Part shown: one piece after another, positions 55,978-64,000 of the stretch
Numbering within the stretch: the first letter of the stretch is position 1
Layout: each line of letters begins with the position of its first letter
Origin: Durusdinium trenchii
Taxonomy: Eukaryota; Sar; Dinophyceae; Suessiales; Symbiodiniaceae
Length of the DNA: 64,000 nt
Direction of reading: 5' to 3'
Assembly (NCBI GenBank): GCA_963970005.1
Contig: CAXAMN010029061.1
Coordinates: forward strand, 57,596-121,595
The notes under the pieces: model-generated
Databases searched by the model: none
Told to the model about the DNA's origin: nothing
What the model saw: only the letters and a program-made list of their open reading frames with translations
Translations under genes and position numbers: made by a program

Positions 55978-57123
55978 ATGGCTCGTGGACGCTCCACCAG
56001 CAGCTCTCCTGAGGCCCACCGACATCGAGGAAAACGTGATCGTCGCACCTCCCGTCGTTCCCGCTCTCCACGCAGGAAATCTACGGGCCTTCTCGTTGAG
56101 ACTCCTCCTTCGACTTCGTCCTTTGTCCCCAAGGCATGGTCCCCGGATGACATTTACTTGGATCGGCAGCAGGAGTACAAACTGACTCTGCCTCGTCGAG
56201 TCGTCGCCACTGCTTGGAGTCGTGATCTTCATATTGACCACCAGCCCATAGAGGACGTACGTCTCATCGACGTCCTCAGTCGCTAACAGGAGAACTGGAC
56301 TCTGAGGCTTGTCGCAAATGGCAGTGGCAGGTTGGTACAATACGAGGGATTCAGGAATCGTCAAGAGGCCTACCTCTGGTCTTCCCTGTCTCGGAAGATC
56401 TTCAAGAGCACTGATGTCGACGTCGCCCGCATCATCGGTCACCTTCATCCTGCTTCCCTCAAGGACGACTGGGATGAGAAACGTAAGGGCTTGGATCGCC
56501 TTGCTGAACCTGTCTTTGACCACCTACGAGATCAGATGCCCAAGAACACTACCGAGGCTCTTCAGGACAAAGTGGAACAACTGATCAAGGAGAACGAGAA
56601 GCTCAAGGCTGCCACTGGCCGCCCTTCTTCACCCGCTCTCACCCACTCCGAACCTGAAACCCCTGCTGATCGAGAACGCTTGCGTATGGACAAATCCAAA
56701 CCACTCATCACCCCTCCAGCTCCTCCTCGCTCGGGACGCAGTTTGGACTGTCACTTCAAGCCCGCTACACCTGAACCGGAGAAGGCTATTCCACCTCCTG
56801 CTGTCCCTTCTGATCCACTTCATGCCTATATTGTCGGCGCCAATCGACCAGTATTGGAGGACAATGCGCCAGTCAAAGCTTCCAAGACTGAAATTGACAA
56901 GTGGATCAAAGCCAATATCAAGGACAAGGCTCGCTTGACCAAGTTGGAAGACATGGCTAAAGAGATTGACTCCATCATCACCACCCTCAAGGCCGACAAG
57001 CTGGACCTTCCCAATCTCTGCCGCCTTACCATTGCCTGGGGCTGGGACCCCAAGTTGGCTCAGAGCGCCGCCCAGAATGCTCTTATTCGCATGCTGGCCA
57101 CGGCCAATGCCCTCGTCGCCTGA
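55978..57123 (+). pseudogene. Gag-like coiled-coil ORF of element A, one in-frame stop
   Basis: ATG 55,978 (GGATCATGGC). The N-terminus is SR-rich (RGKRDRRTSRRSRSPRRKS). The first 102 codons end at TAA 56,284-56,286. The frame continues with LVQYEGFRNRQEAYLWSSLS, DDWDEKRKGLDRLAEPVFDH and a short coiled coil (LQDKVEQLIKENEKLKAATG). A Pro/Ser/Thr linker and a C-terminal helical domain (IDKWIKANIKDKARLTKLED ... LAQSAAQNALIRMLATANAL) follow, ending at TGA 57,121-57,123. It is directly followed in the same frame by pol. Position, basic N-terminus and coiled coil suggest an RNA-binding structural (gag/ORF1-like) protein. There is no zinc knuckle. Confidence 0.6.
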
Positions 57124-59178
57124 TGGTTTCTACAACACTACCCGACGGCCTTTGTTGACCACGACCTTTTCTCAAGATTGCTCCCTACTGGTCCTCTATT
57201 TGTTTCAGTTCGTCTCCTCCAACTTTGCCTACAGTTCTTCAGTCTGGTTGATGCACATTGTGAACTCACTTACTTGGAGCTTCGCCCTTTGGTCTTTTTG
57301 AAAGGTCAACTTTGCCGCCTTATTCTTTTTCGCACTCTTCCTGCAGGTGCCCGTCGCCAAAGTTTTCTCTCTTTGCTGCATCGCCTTCGACCTCGTCATC
57401 CACTCTATCTCCAGGACTACCTCCACCCCAACGTTGTTTACCTTCGATTCCACCCACACCGGCAAGCCTACTACATCGGCAGCAGCATCCTTTCCCTTTT
57501 TGATCGTGAGATGTCCCGGAAACGTGAACCTGCTTTACGCTATTGGAAGCGGACTCGCACATTCTTTCAACACGCTGTCATTCCTCTCCAACTCACCTCC
57601 GACACGTTGACCACACGCTCTACAGAAATATCCTTCCAACAGCAATATCGACCTCAACTCAACCATCCCTGGATCAATCCTCTCCTTCGACGACACGGTC
57701 TTCATGTACCTCAATACAACATTCCTACGACTCGCCACGGCCCTATTGGCATGACACGTCTTCATCGACATCGACGCCGACTTGAACGTCATCATGCGCA
57801 GGAGTGCATCTTGGATCTACATCTTCTCAAAACCCTGGACGTTCTTCACCTCCTTCACCGATTGGGGAGTGATTCCAAAGAGAAGTTCTACACCTCTCGG
57901 GTCCTTCGCAGCCACTCCGCCTCCCGGGAGATTCTCTACCTTCTCTGGTCCCAGCGTTTTCACATTGATGAACCCTGGCGCTCACGCGCCGCTGCACAAC
58001 TCAAGCTGATTTTCCGCTTCCGCAACCTGATGATTCCGCCGACCCAAGCCACTCTTCGCCTTTTCCAATTATCTCACGGATTTCTACAACGTTGTCGTCA
58101 ACATTTCCGTGGTTTTCTACGACTTCACTCCCACCTGTTTCCACCTCTACAAGTACCAGCATCACCCATCATCGAGGTCAAGTCTCACACATTGGAACAC
58201 TACCTCTTCACCTTTCGCGCCTTTCTACGTCAGTGGACCCCATCTTCTTCACCCCAGTGCGGCTGTCACCGAATTCGCCAGGATTTCCCTCGACATCCTG
58301 ATTCCTACCGCATCATTGGTTTTGCCTCAGATCTCTTTCCTGGTTTGCTACTTTCGGAAGCCAATCTTCAAGACACCGTATGGCCTGACGAAAACCACTT
58401 TCTGAACCACTCCGTCACTCAGATGGACCGTTGGCTACATGCTTGGCACCTTCCTTCCCGCCTACACATCGAATGGCAGCATTTCTTTCGACAGGAATGG
58501 CACCGTCATGCTGAACGTCAAACCACTCACACCACTGGATGGTCCAATGCCGAAGTTCAAGCCTTTCGCCGCTTCACCAAAGGCTTCATCGTTGGACCTG
58601 GCGATCACTTTCCACACACCGCTATCCTCTCCTGCCCTTGCCACTATCACCACCTCCTGCTCAAGACCTTCATGCCATCTCCTACCACATCCACCCCACT
58701 CTTCCAACCACTACGACACGGCATCCAGCTGATCAGAACCCGACTACGGGATACATGGCCACCTCATCTGCTTCAACGCTACCGTTGGGGCCTACATTGG
58801 GATCGTCGTCTTCCTTCTGCCTATATTCTTCCCAAACACTCCCGAGACTGGAGCAAAGCACGACCAATAGTGTCTTACACGCAGACAGCCTGCGCCCCAC
58901 TTAGCCAGACGGTCGCTTCCGCCATTTACTGCCTTCTCCAGATTGTCTTCCCGGAGTTGACCGCCCTTTCTGACGTTCTACCTCTTCTTAGACGCATCTG
59001 GAAGATTCTTCAGCAATATGACCCTACGGACGACCTGGTCCTCTTTCAACAGGACATCGCCGGGTTCTTCAACTTCGTCGCCCATCCTCGTATGGTTTCC
59101 ACTGTTGAGTTCTTGATTTCACGCTACGCAGCTCTCCAAGGCCTGGGGACCTACAAGATGATCCTATTCTCAGCATAG
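57124..59178 (+). pseudogene. Pol of element A: GIY-YIG endonuclease and first half of Penelope-type RT
   Basis: Same frame as the gag-like ORF, open from its TGA to 59,178, with no ATG before the endonuclease. Acceptor-like TTCTTCAG at 57,242 is the likely 5' end. At about 57,418-57,510, VVYLRFHPHRQAYYIGSS followed by LFDREMSRKRE matches the GIY-YIG nuclease core (VY-x9-YIG, downstream Arg). After 350 or so basic, His-rich residues come RT motifs: PSAYILPKHSRDWSKARPIV (like the Penelope Y-LPK...RPIVS block, about 58,815-58,875) and motif A LVLFQQDIAGFF (about 59,037-59,072). GIY-YIG at the N-terminus, not the C-terminus, is the permuted arrangement. The frame changes near 59,150. Confidence 0.8.
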
Positions 59179-59930
59179 CTCAGCACCAACAGGAACGTCT
59201 TCAACGGATCTTTCGTGGCCGCTGGCGCAAGACCTCTCGGTCCTGCCATCCTATCCACCTTCGTGACCTACCAGACTTGGTTTTTCACTTACTTGAGTCT
59301 TCTTACTTTACCGTGGGACTGACAGTGTTTCGACAATGTCAAGGAGCCTCCATGGGTTCACCTTTGGCGCCAGCCTTATGCAGCGCCGTTGCACTTTTCC
59401 GGGAATACTGCTTTCTAAGCTCCTTCCCGAGCTCATCCTGGCGTTATGCCACGGGATTGGCACTACGGGCACGCTACGTTGACAATGTCTTCTTCCTCGG
59501 ACCGGCCCACATGCTCCACACCGACTCCTTCCAGGCCATCGCTCAACCCTTCTTCTATGGCAGACCACTTGAGATGGAGTATGTCGCCGATGAGACACTG
59601 CTTGGTTTCGCTCTTTCCACCTCTCAACGCACTATTACCTTTCGCCAACCACCTCACCTTACATTGATCCGGAGCAATCGTACTGCGGGTTCTCCAGACA
59701 TGGCTCTTGCCGGCTTCTTCACACGTGGCATCTTGATTTGCCGCTTGACTCGCCCTCGGGGCTTGATCCTTCCTCAACTCGTGGACTTGACCCAACAATA
59801 CCTCGACAAAGACTTCACCATGATTCAACTCCTACCCCTTCTTCATCAACTTTGCCATCGCTTTCATTTACCACGACGAGACCTTCACGCCCAACTTCGG
59901 TTTCTCAGTTTCTCTGGATGCAGCTTTTGA
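59148..59930 (+). pseudogene. Pol of element A, second half: RT motifs B and C
   Basis: Continuation in another frame from about 59,148 (QHQQERLQRIFRGRWRKTSR ... LPDLVFHLLE) to TGA at 59,930. Motif B is FRQCQGASMGSPLAPALC (about 59,330-59,385) and motif C RARYVDNVFFL (about 59,468-59,500), with YVDN in place of YVDD. LGFALSTSQRTITFRQPP, AGFFTRGILICRLTRPRG and a helical tail follow. QG..MGSPLAP and RYVD are typical of Penelope-like RTs. One catalytic Asp of motif C is Asn here, a substitution I recall in other dinoflagellate sequences but cannot verify. There is no second nuclease domain after the RT. Confidence 0.8.
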
Positions 59931-60073
59931 GATCAATCTTCGCCTGAAAATATTCCTTGCGCCAACATTGTTGTCTAACATCAATGCTTTCACTGTCTTT
60001 TCCACCACACTTTCATGTTTGTGCCATTTTTGTTCTTCTTCAATTCTGTTCTCTCTTAGCTTCTCGGCTCAAG

Positions 60074-61021
60074 CGTATGCTCCTCACCCTCCTCTTGATC
60101 CTGTACCTGGACTATGTCACAGTCGACCACCTCAGACCTTGTCTCTACTATCGCGACACAACTCAACATCGTCATCGTCGCACTTCGTTTACTGGATTGA
60201 GGAAGAGCAGAGAGCGAGGTCCCTGGACCCTGGTCCGCGAAGATCATCGTCCACCCCGCCTTTGGAAGGTCCGAGAGGAGATCCAGTCTCGTTGCGGCCA
60301 CTGCGTCCCTTGGAGGATGATCCGGATGCGAAGAACCAGGAAGAAAGGGCTTTGAGATCGGTGCTGGTGGAAATGATTCAGACTCCGGATTCCACCTCTC
60401 CTGCGGATATGACTCCCGGCTCTTGCCCTTCCAGACCACATGCTAGCCCGGCCTCACCGCTACTTCGTACAACCACGATACCTCCGATCAGCTGGGCACC
60501 TTGTGAACAACCGGGACTCTCATTGCTTCGTCCGAAGACTCCAGCTGGGAAGCATACTCCCCCCCACCCACCCCTCCCCCACTTTTGGCCCCCTGCCTTC
60601 TCCTTTCACCCCTCCTTCATCTCCAGTCCCTTCCCCCTCCATCCTTGTCGCCGAGGAGGCCGCTCCCTCTTCCCCTCCTCCACTTTCCTTTCCTCCTTCA
60701 GGCTCCTCCTCCCCTTCCCCTTCCCCATCCTGCTCCCTCGTCTCCTCTGCCCCTCACGGCCCCCTCCCCCCTCGGCCTCGCAAACGCCGCCCCCCTCCCT
60801 CTCCTTCTCCCTCTCCCTCTCCATCCCCTCGACACCACTCAGACACTTCTTGGGATGACGATTGGAGCACCAAAGACGATGACCTTCTTCTCAGCCTCAA
60901 ATGCAACGAACGACTTCGACCCAGCTGGCGCTACATCACTACAAAAATGGAGCGCCCAGAGTCTCAGATCCGCGCTCGTTGGGCTGAACTTCTCGAACTA
61001 CAACGACTGGCTACATCATAA
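60074..61021 (+). pseudogene. Myb/SANT-like ORF of element A, frameshifted
   Basis: The first part reads in one frame (PPLDPVPGLCHSRPPQTLSL ... DDPDAKNQEERALRSVLVEM) up to about 60,560. There a C-rich tract (CCCCCCACCCACCCCTCCCC) coincides with a shift to the frame ending at 61,021. That part is Pro/Ser-rich (KRRPPPSPSPSPSPSP), then WDDDWSTKDDDLLLSLKCNE, WRYITTKMERPESQIRARWA and LLELQRLATS. Trp spacing, the acidic first helix and the QIRARW third helix fit a single Myb/SANT DNA-binding repeat (about 60,855-61,000). Such domains in mobile elements bind target DNA or act in transcription. The shift in a homopolymer-rich tract is a likely slippage or sequencing site. The start codon is uncertain. 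Confidence 0.6.
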
Positions 61022-61205
61022 TCTTCACCTTGGACGTTTGCCTCAACCATTCGCGTTTTTCGGAAAATGGCCGCTGCTGCTTCTCTCTCTTCATTCCTCT
61101 TGAGTTTTGGTCTTGGTTTTTCCCTTTTGTTTTTTTCCCTTCACCTCAGCCTCTTGGCCCAAGTTTTAGTCTCACTGCTTTTACTCGCAATTTTCAAGCG
61201 ACAGA

Positions 61206-61527
61206 TGTCCACACCATCTACGACAGCTACCAAACGCTCGCGACCATCTATGGCCTCCTACCTTCGGGACTCAGACGAACCTATCCTCATCTCCACCACT
61301 TTCCCCAAGAAAGCTCGTCCGACAACACCGCCTACCTCATTGCGGACTACCTCTACTTCTCCTCGAGTACGAGTACATCTCCCGCGATCCACTCTCGAGC
61401 GAGTGATACTACCCTGAATACCGACCGACCTTTGGTAGGATTACTTGTCAAGCTCAACGGTGAGGAGATACCTTTTCTGATTCCCCGGCCTACCCGTCCT
61501 TTTCGATTGCCTGAGGCTACACCTTAA
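61206..61527 (+). CDS. Unidentified ORFs of element A
   Basis: Two overlapping frames look coding. One, from ATG 61,206 to 61,417, gives MSTPSTTATKRSRPSMASYL ... PKKARPTTPP, basic and nuclear-signal-like. The other ends at 61,527 with LVGLLVKLNGEEIPFLIPRP. I cannot decide which is real. A shift between them would join a basic N-terminus to the LNGEEIPF segment. They are preceded by a T-rich tract (61,100-61,170). Confidence 0.35.
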
Positions 61528-61663
61528 TTCACTCCAATTCACTACTTCGACCCGTTGCTTCCTGAAAACAACGTTCCACCCGCTTTGGTTGATGAATCAC
61601 ATTGCATTTCACCTCGACCACCACTTACCTCCATTTCTATGTTCATTTTTGCTTCTCCCGCAG

Positions 61664-62675
61664 CCTTTCGGTTCTACTTTGGTTCGCTCCTTACCTTGAC
61701 TCGATCGGCGCTGTGGAACTTCAACCAGAAGATGTTCGTGTCCCTTCAGGAGACTCCTCTCCGACACAAGCTCCTCTCGATGACACTCTTTCTCATCAGG
61801 AACATTTGGACCCTGCACTCTTGTCGAGCATCCCTCGATCCGAGAATCAGTACAATGAGGATTTCACTGACTACGCTCGTCAAGTCCACAATTCAACTCA
61901 TGGAGATTGGCCTGTCGCTGAACCATTCGAGGAATGGTCGTGTCGTCGATCCCACAATGAACGCTTTTGGTTCTATCGCGCTTGGTTCCACCACAAGACT
62001 CTTCCCTGGGATCACTACGACATTGAATACTATAAATCTGCGACCGGTTATTTCATCGATGATCACCCTGCCTCTCACTGGCCTTCGACATTCTCAAGAG
62101 TGTGGGGCACCCTGGGATGGCAACTTGTGCTTTCTGCTACCTCCAGCCTTCCTATTTGGGAACAATGCGAAACATATGAAGGCGCTCTTCGTGTTGAAGA
62201 GGAACGCATTGCTGCTGAAGAAGCACGCTTCGCTGCTACCCAACAACTCGAGGACAATCCTGTTCCCCGCAGAGGCCAGAAGCGACAGGCTATTGAAAAC
62301 CTGGAACATCTCAACGTTCAGTACCAAGTTGAAGCTCTCTTGCACAATTTTTCCCATCTTGACGTTTCCAAGGTCCCCATGCTCCAGGGCCTACCCGCCC
62401 CACAACAAGAACAGCTTATCACTGGTGTCGTCCACACCCTCACTACATACCGCGATGAGCTTCATCAGACCTACCGACCAGACGATCCACCTGGCCATTT
62501 AAGTGCGTCCTCTTCGGCCCCTCCGGACCACTTTCCTCCCACTGACCTCATCAGAGATGGTACTGGACTTCCACTTCCTTTACCTGATTCAGGCTCTATG
62601 TCGCTGAACTCCACATCGACTGAATCTCAAAATACTTTAGAGCCTCCCTTTCCTTTGGATCGTCCTCGTGATTGA
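61664..62675 (+). CDS. Unidentified ORF of element A, about 337 residues
   Basis: Open from the predicted acceptor TTCTCCCGCAG (61,663) to TGA 62,675, without a suitable in-frame ATG near its start. The initiator may be supplied by splicing, or by a frame joined upstream. Visible parts are an acidic N-terminus (VELQPEDVRVPSGDSSPTQA), a Trp/Tyr-rich domain (EEWSCRRSHNERFWFYRAWF, DIEYYKSATGYFIDDHPASH), a charged helix (ALRVEEERIAAEEARFAATQ), a further helical stretch and a Ser/Pro-rich tail. I do not recognise the family. It is one of the longest unbroken frames in the element. Confidence 0.55.
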
Positions 62676-63007
62676 CAACAGTTTGAGGCCTTCATCACTT
62701 CCTTTCACCCACGACCCATTTCGCCTTGCCGTGAAAAGAACCTCACCTCTCTTTCTCGCGTGGAAGTTTATTTCGCTTATTTCGCTTTTTCCTTTCTCGG
62801 TTGATGCTCTTGCTGCATTCTTAGCTGTTCTTTTTCCGCAGCCATTGGCTCCAAACCCTTCTTCTGCCTCGCGCGTTGTTACTTCTTTCCCTATCCTGCT
62901 TGATGATCTCATCCCCGGGTCTTCGTGTCCCTGAACCTTTGACACACACGATTCCTACATCCCGTACTCCTTGGAGAGAAGTTCGTCAACCATTTGAAAC
63001 ATTAGAC

Positions 63008-63448
63008 ATGGTACCTGACCTCTCTACCGTCCGCTTTGAATTGGACGTCAGCTTGCTCGTCTATCAACCCCTGAACTACATCACAGTGACCCTAGACAGG
63101 CAACAGCTTGACACCAAGGAATACACCGTGGACGATCTCAAAGATGTTATCTACTCCCGCCTAGGCCAACATCGCACGGCCTTCTGGATGGCCCTTCCTT
63201 CGTCTGGTGATTCACAAGTATGGGAAGTACCACACACTTACACCCTTGAAGAGCTCGTCCTTTACTTTATCAATTCACGACAGGTACGTCCACAGGGCCT
63301 CTCCACAGAATACCCTCGCGAATCCGTTCCTTTTCCCTACCGGCCTCTTCATACAGTCGCTCCCCGTCTTCATGATGATGCCATTGGTCAACTCCGACTC
63401 CCATTGACTGCCTATCAGACTTACCGTGAGATCCGTCAGTTCTCTTAG
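63008..63448 (+). CDS. Unidentified last ORF of element A, 146 residues
   Basis: From ATG 63,008 to TAG 63,448, with an alternative ATG at 62,903 in the same frame. A long pyrimidine tract ends TTTTTCCGCAG at 62,841. Segments: VRFELDVSLLVYQPLNYITV, TVDDLKDVIYSRLGQHRTAF and EELVLYFINSRQVRPQGLST. It appears to be a compact alpha/beta protein without low-complexity tails, unlike its neighbours. Unknown function. It ends 35 nt before the hairpin that precedes the right terminal repeat. Confidence 0.55.
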   Translation: MVPDLSTVRFELDVSLLVYQPLNYITVTLDRQQLDTKEYTVDDLKDVIYSRLGQHRTAFWMALPSSGDSQVWEVPHTYTLEELVLYFINSRQVRPQGLSTEYPRESVPFPYRPLHTVAPRLHDDAIGQLRLPLTAYQTYREIRQFS

Positions 63449-63483
63449 TCTCACCTCACCTTCGGCGCGGAGCTTAAAATCTT

Positions 63484-63501
63484 GCCTCCCTTCGGGGAGG
63501 C
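63484..63501 (+). promoter_or_regulatory. UUCG-type hairpin abutting the 3' repeat (A copy)
   Basis: GCCTCCC-TTCG-GGGAGGC, a perfect 7-bp stem with a cUUCGg tetraloop, ending at the base before the right repeat. It is conserved in element B with a CTCG loop. Its GGGGAGG arm is also a plausible polypurine tract. Confidence 0.75.
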
Positions 63502-63919
63502 GTGTGTGTGTAACCCTTGGAGTCATAGGGATCATTTTGGATTTTAATTTGATTTATTGCAGGGGGTAGCGGCAGATCACTTGGGACCGCTACCAACGAA
63601 GACGCCCATTTGATCTGGTGAAATCAGAGTTGGCCACTCTGACGTACCTGCTTGAATTTTCAACGGAATGGCACGAGGCTAAGCCCAGAACCTCAAGACA
63701 TGGTGTTGCATAGGGCTTTGGTTTTGATTTGCAGATGTGAGCGGACGACGTCATTCTGTCGGTCGATCGTTCGGTGGTTTATTCAGACTTTATGGCCTCG
63801 CTGAACTTGTTGGACCTCCTCTTCCTTTTCAGGCTTCCTTACCTGTACTCTTAGGAAATGGAACCCTAGGCCGGCGTGTGGCACCGCTGTCAAGTCAGTA
63901 CGCATATCCATGAGTGTGT
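63502..63919 (+). repeat. Right terminal direct repeat of element A
   Basis: 418 bp, identical to 48,635-49,052 except A for C at 63,534. Similarity stops after TGAGTGTGT. Confidence 0.95.
63559..63651 (+). ncRNA. Pseudoknotted RNA domain, type A (right)
   Basis: Base-for-base the same as 48,692-48,784, with the same four helices. Confidence 0.85.
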
Positions 63920-64000
63920 GCTTGGGTGCTGGGGCCGTTGCAGGGCGCCGCCGCTGCAGGGCGCCGCCGCTGTGTGCGATTGGGAGTTTGGCTGCTAGTG
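63920..64000. repeat. Flank with 16-bp GC-rich tandem duplication
   Basis: TGCAGGGCGCCGCCGC occurs twice in a row at 63,939-63,970, in the host flank just after the element. Confidence 0.85.

Larger units (their letters stand above)
48635..63919 (+). mobile_element. Full-length 15.3-kb multi-ORF Penelope-like element (element A)
   Basis: Direct repeats of 418 bp (48,635-49,052 and 63,502-63,919) differ at one position (48,667 C, 63,534 A). Between them lie about 14.4 kb with all meaningful ORFs on the plus strand. They comprise a family of small ORFs with basic tails, an SR-rich ORF joined to a folded domain, a gag-like coiled-coil ORF, a pol with N-terminal GIY-YIG and Penelope-type RT, a Myb-like ORF and three unknown ORFs. 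The RT class and the GIY-YIG-before-RT order match the permuted Penelope-like clade I know as Chlamys/Naiad. Direct repeats would correspond to its pseudo-LTRs. Ends fall in GT-rich sequence. Most ORFs follow a pyrimidine tract plus AG. Several single stops and shifts interrupt the ORFs despite the near-identical repeats. Confidence 0.85.

Noticed and set aside
57535-57795. Open minus-strand frames across 49-63 kb
   Set aside because: They are shadows of plus-strand ORFs in C-rich coding sequence. All motif-bearing frames are on the plus strand.
48635-63919. Classical LTR retrotransposon (Gypsy/Copia)
   Set aside because: The direct repeats suggest it, but there is no protease, RNase H or integrase, the RT motifs are Penelope-type, and a GIY-YIG domain is present.
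1-64000. CRISPR arrays, bacterial operons, rRNA genes
   Set aside because: Repeats are minisatellites or retroelement parts with no regular spacers. No rRNA or prokaryotic gene organisation is seen.

Overview
The window is nuclear DNA of a eukaryote, most probably a dinoflagellate and plausibly a member of the Symbiodiniaceae. The basis is a LINE-type retroelement carrying a DNMT3-like cytosine methyltransferase (I recall this combination being reported from Symbiodinium), many BspA-type leucine-rich-repeat relics, very low host gene density, dispersed CTAG-rich minisatellites and multi-ORF retroelements. I see no intact host gene. Almost everything recognisable is mobile DNA or its debris, and many reading frames carry 1-nt shifts or single stops. 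These could be true decay, introns, recoding or long-read assembly errors; the sequence alone cannot say which.

Layout. 1-11.5 kb: no recognisable gene, a CTACTAGGAGC-type minisatellite, a 20-bp tandem repeat and one short dispersed element. 11.5-20 kb: decayed copies of one LRR_5/BspA-like gene family, mixed with copies of an A-tailed SINE-like repeat; one SINE sits inside an LRR relic between perfect 19-bp target duplications. 20-22.3 kb: unrecognised minus-strand coding remnants. 22.3-29.5 kb, minus strand: one long LINE with, in order, cytosine methyltransferase, linker, endonuclease, reverse transcriptase and a CCHC-like C-terminus. 29.5-31.2 kb: more SINE and LRR fragments. 31-42 kb: almost featureless.

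42.2-44.6 kb: terminal repeats of three related families (here D, B and C) stacked end to end at GT-rich joints, including a 1.4-kb non-autonomous element (two B repeats around 575 bp). 48.6-63.9 kb: the full-length relative, a 15.3-kb plus-strand element with 418-bp direct repeats that differ at one base. It has about ten ORFs: several related small proteins with S/P/T/R-rich tails, an SR-rich protein followed by an unknown folded domain, a gag-like coiled-coil protein, a pol with N-terminal GIY-YIG endonuclease and a Penelope-type reverse transcriptase, a Myb/SANT-like protein and three further unknowns. Most ORFs follow a pyrimidine tract and AG, which suggests a polycistronic transcript cut up by (trans-)splicing.

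The strongest candidate for something undescribed lies in the terminal repeats. All four repeat types (A, B, C, D) contain a ~90-nt domain, GCAGG...CCTGC, that folds as a closing helix, a hairpin whose loop pairs with downstream sequence (an H-type pseudoknot) and a second hairpin. Apart from the invariant closing helix, every helix is kept by compensatory changes between types. It occupies the place where Penelope-like elements usually carry hammerhead ribozymes, but it is not a hammerhead.
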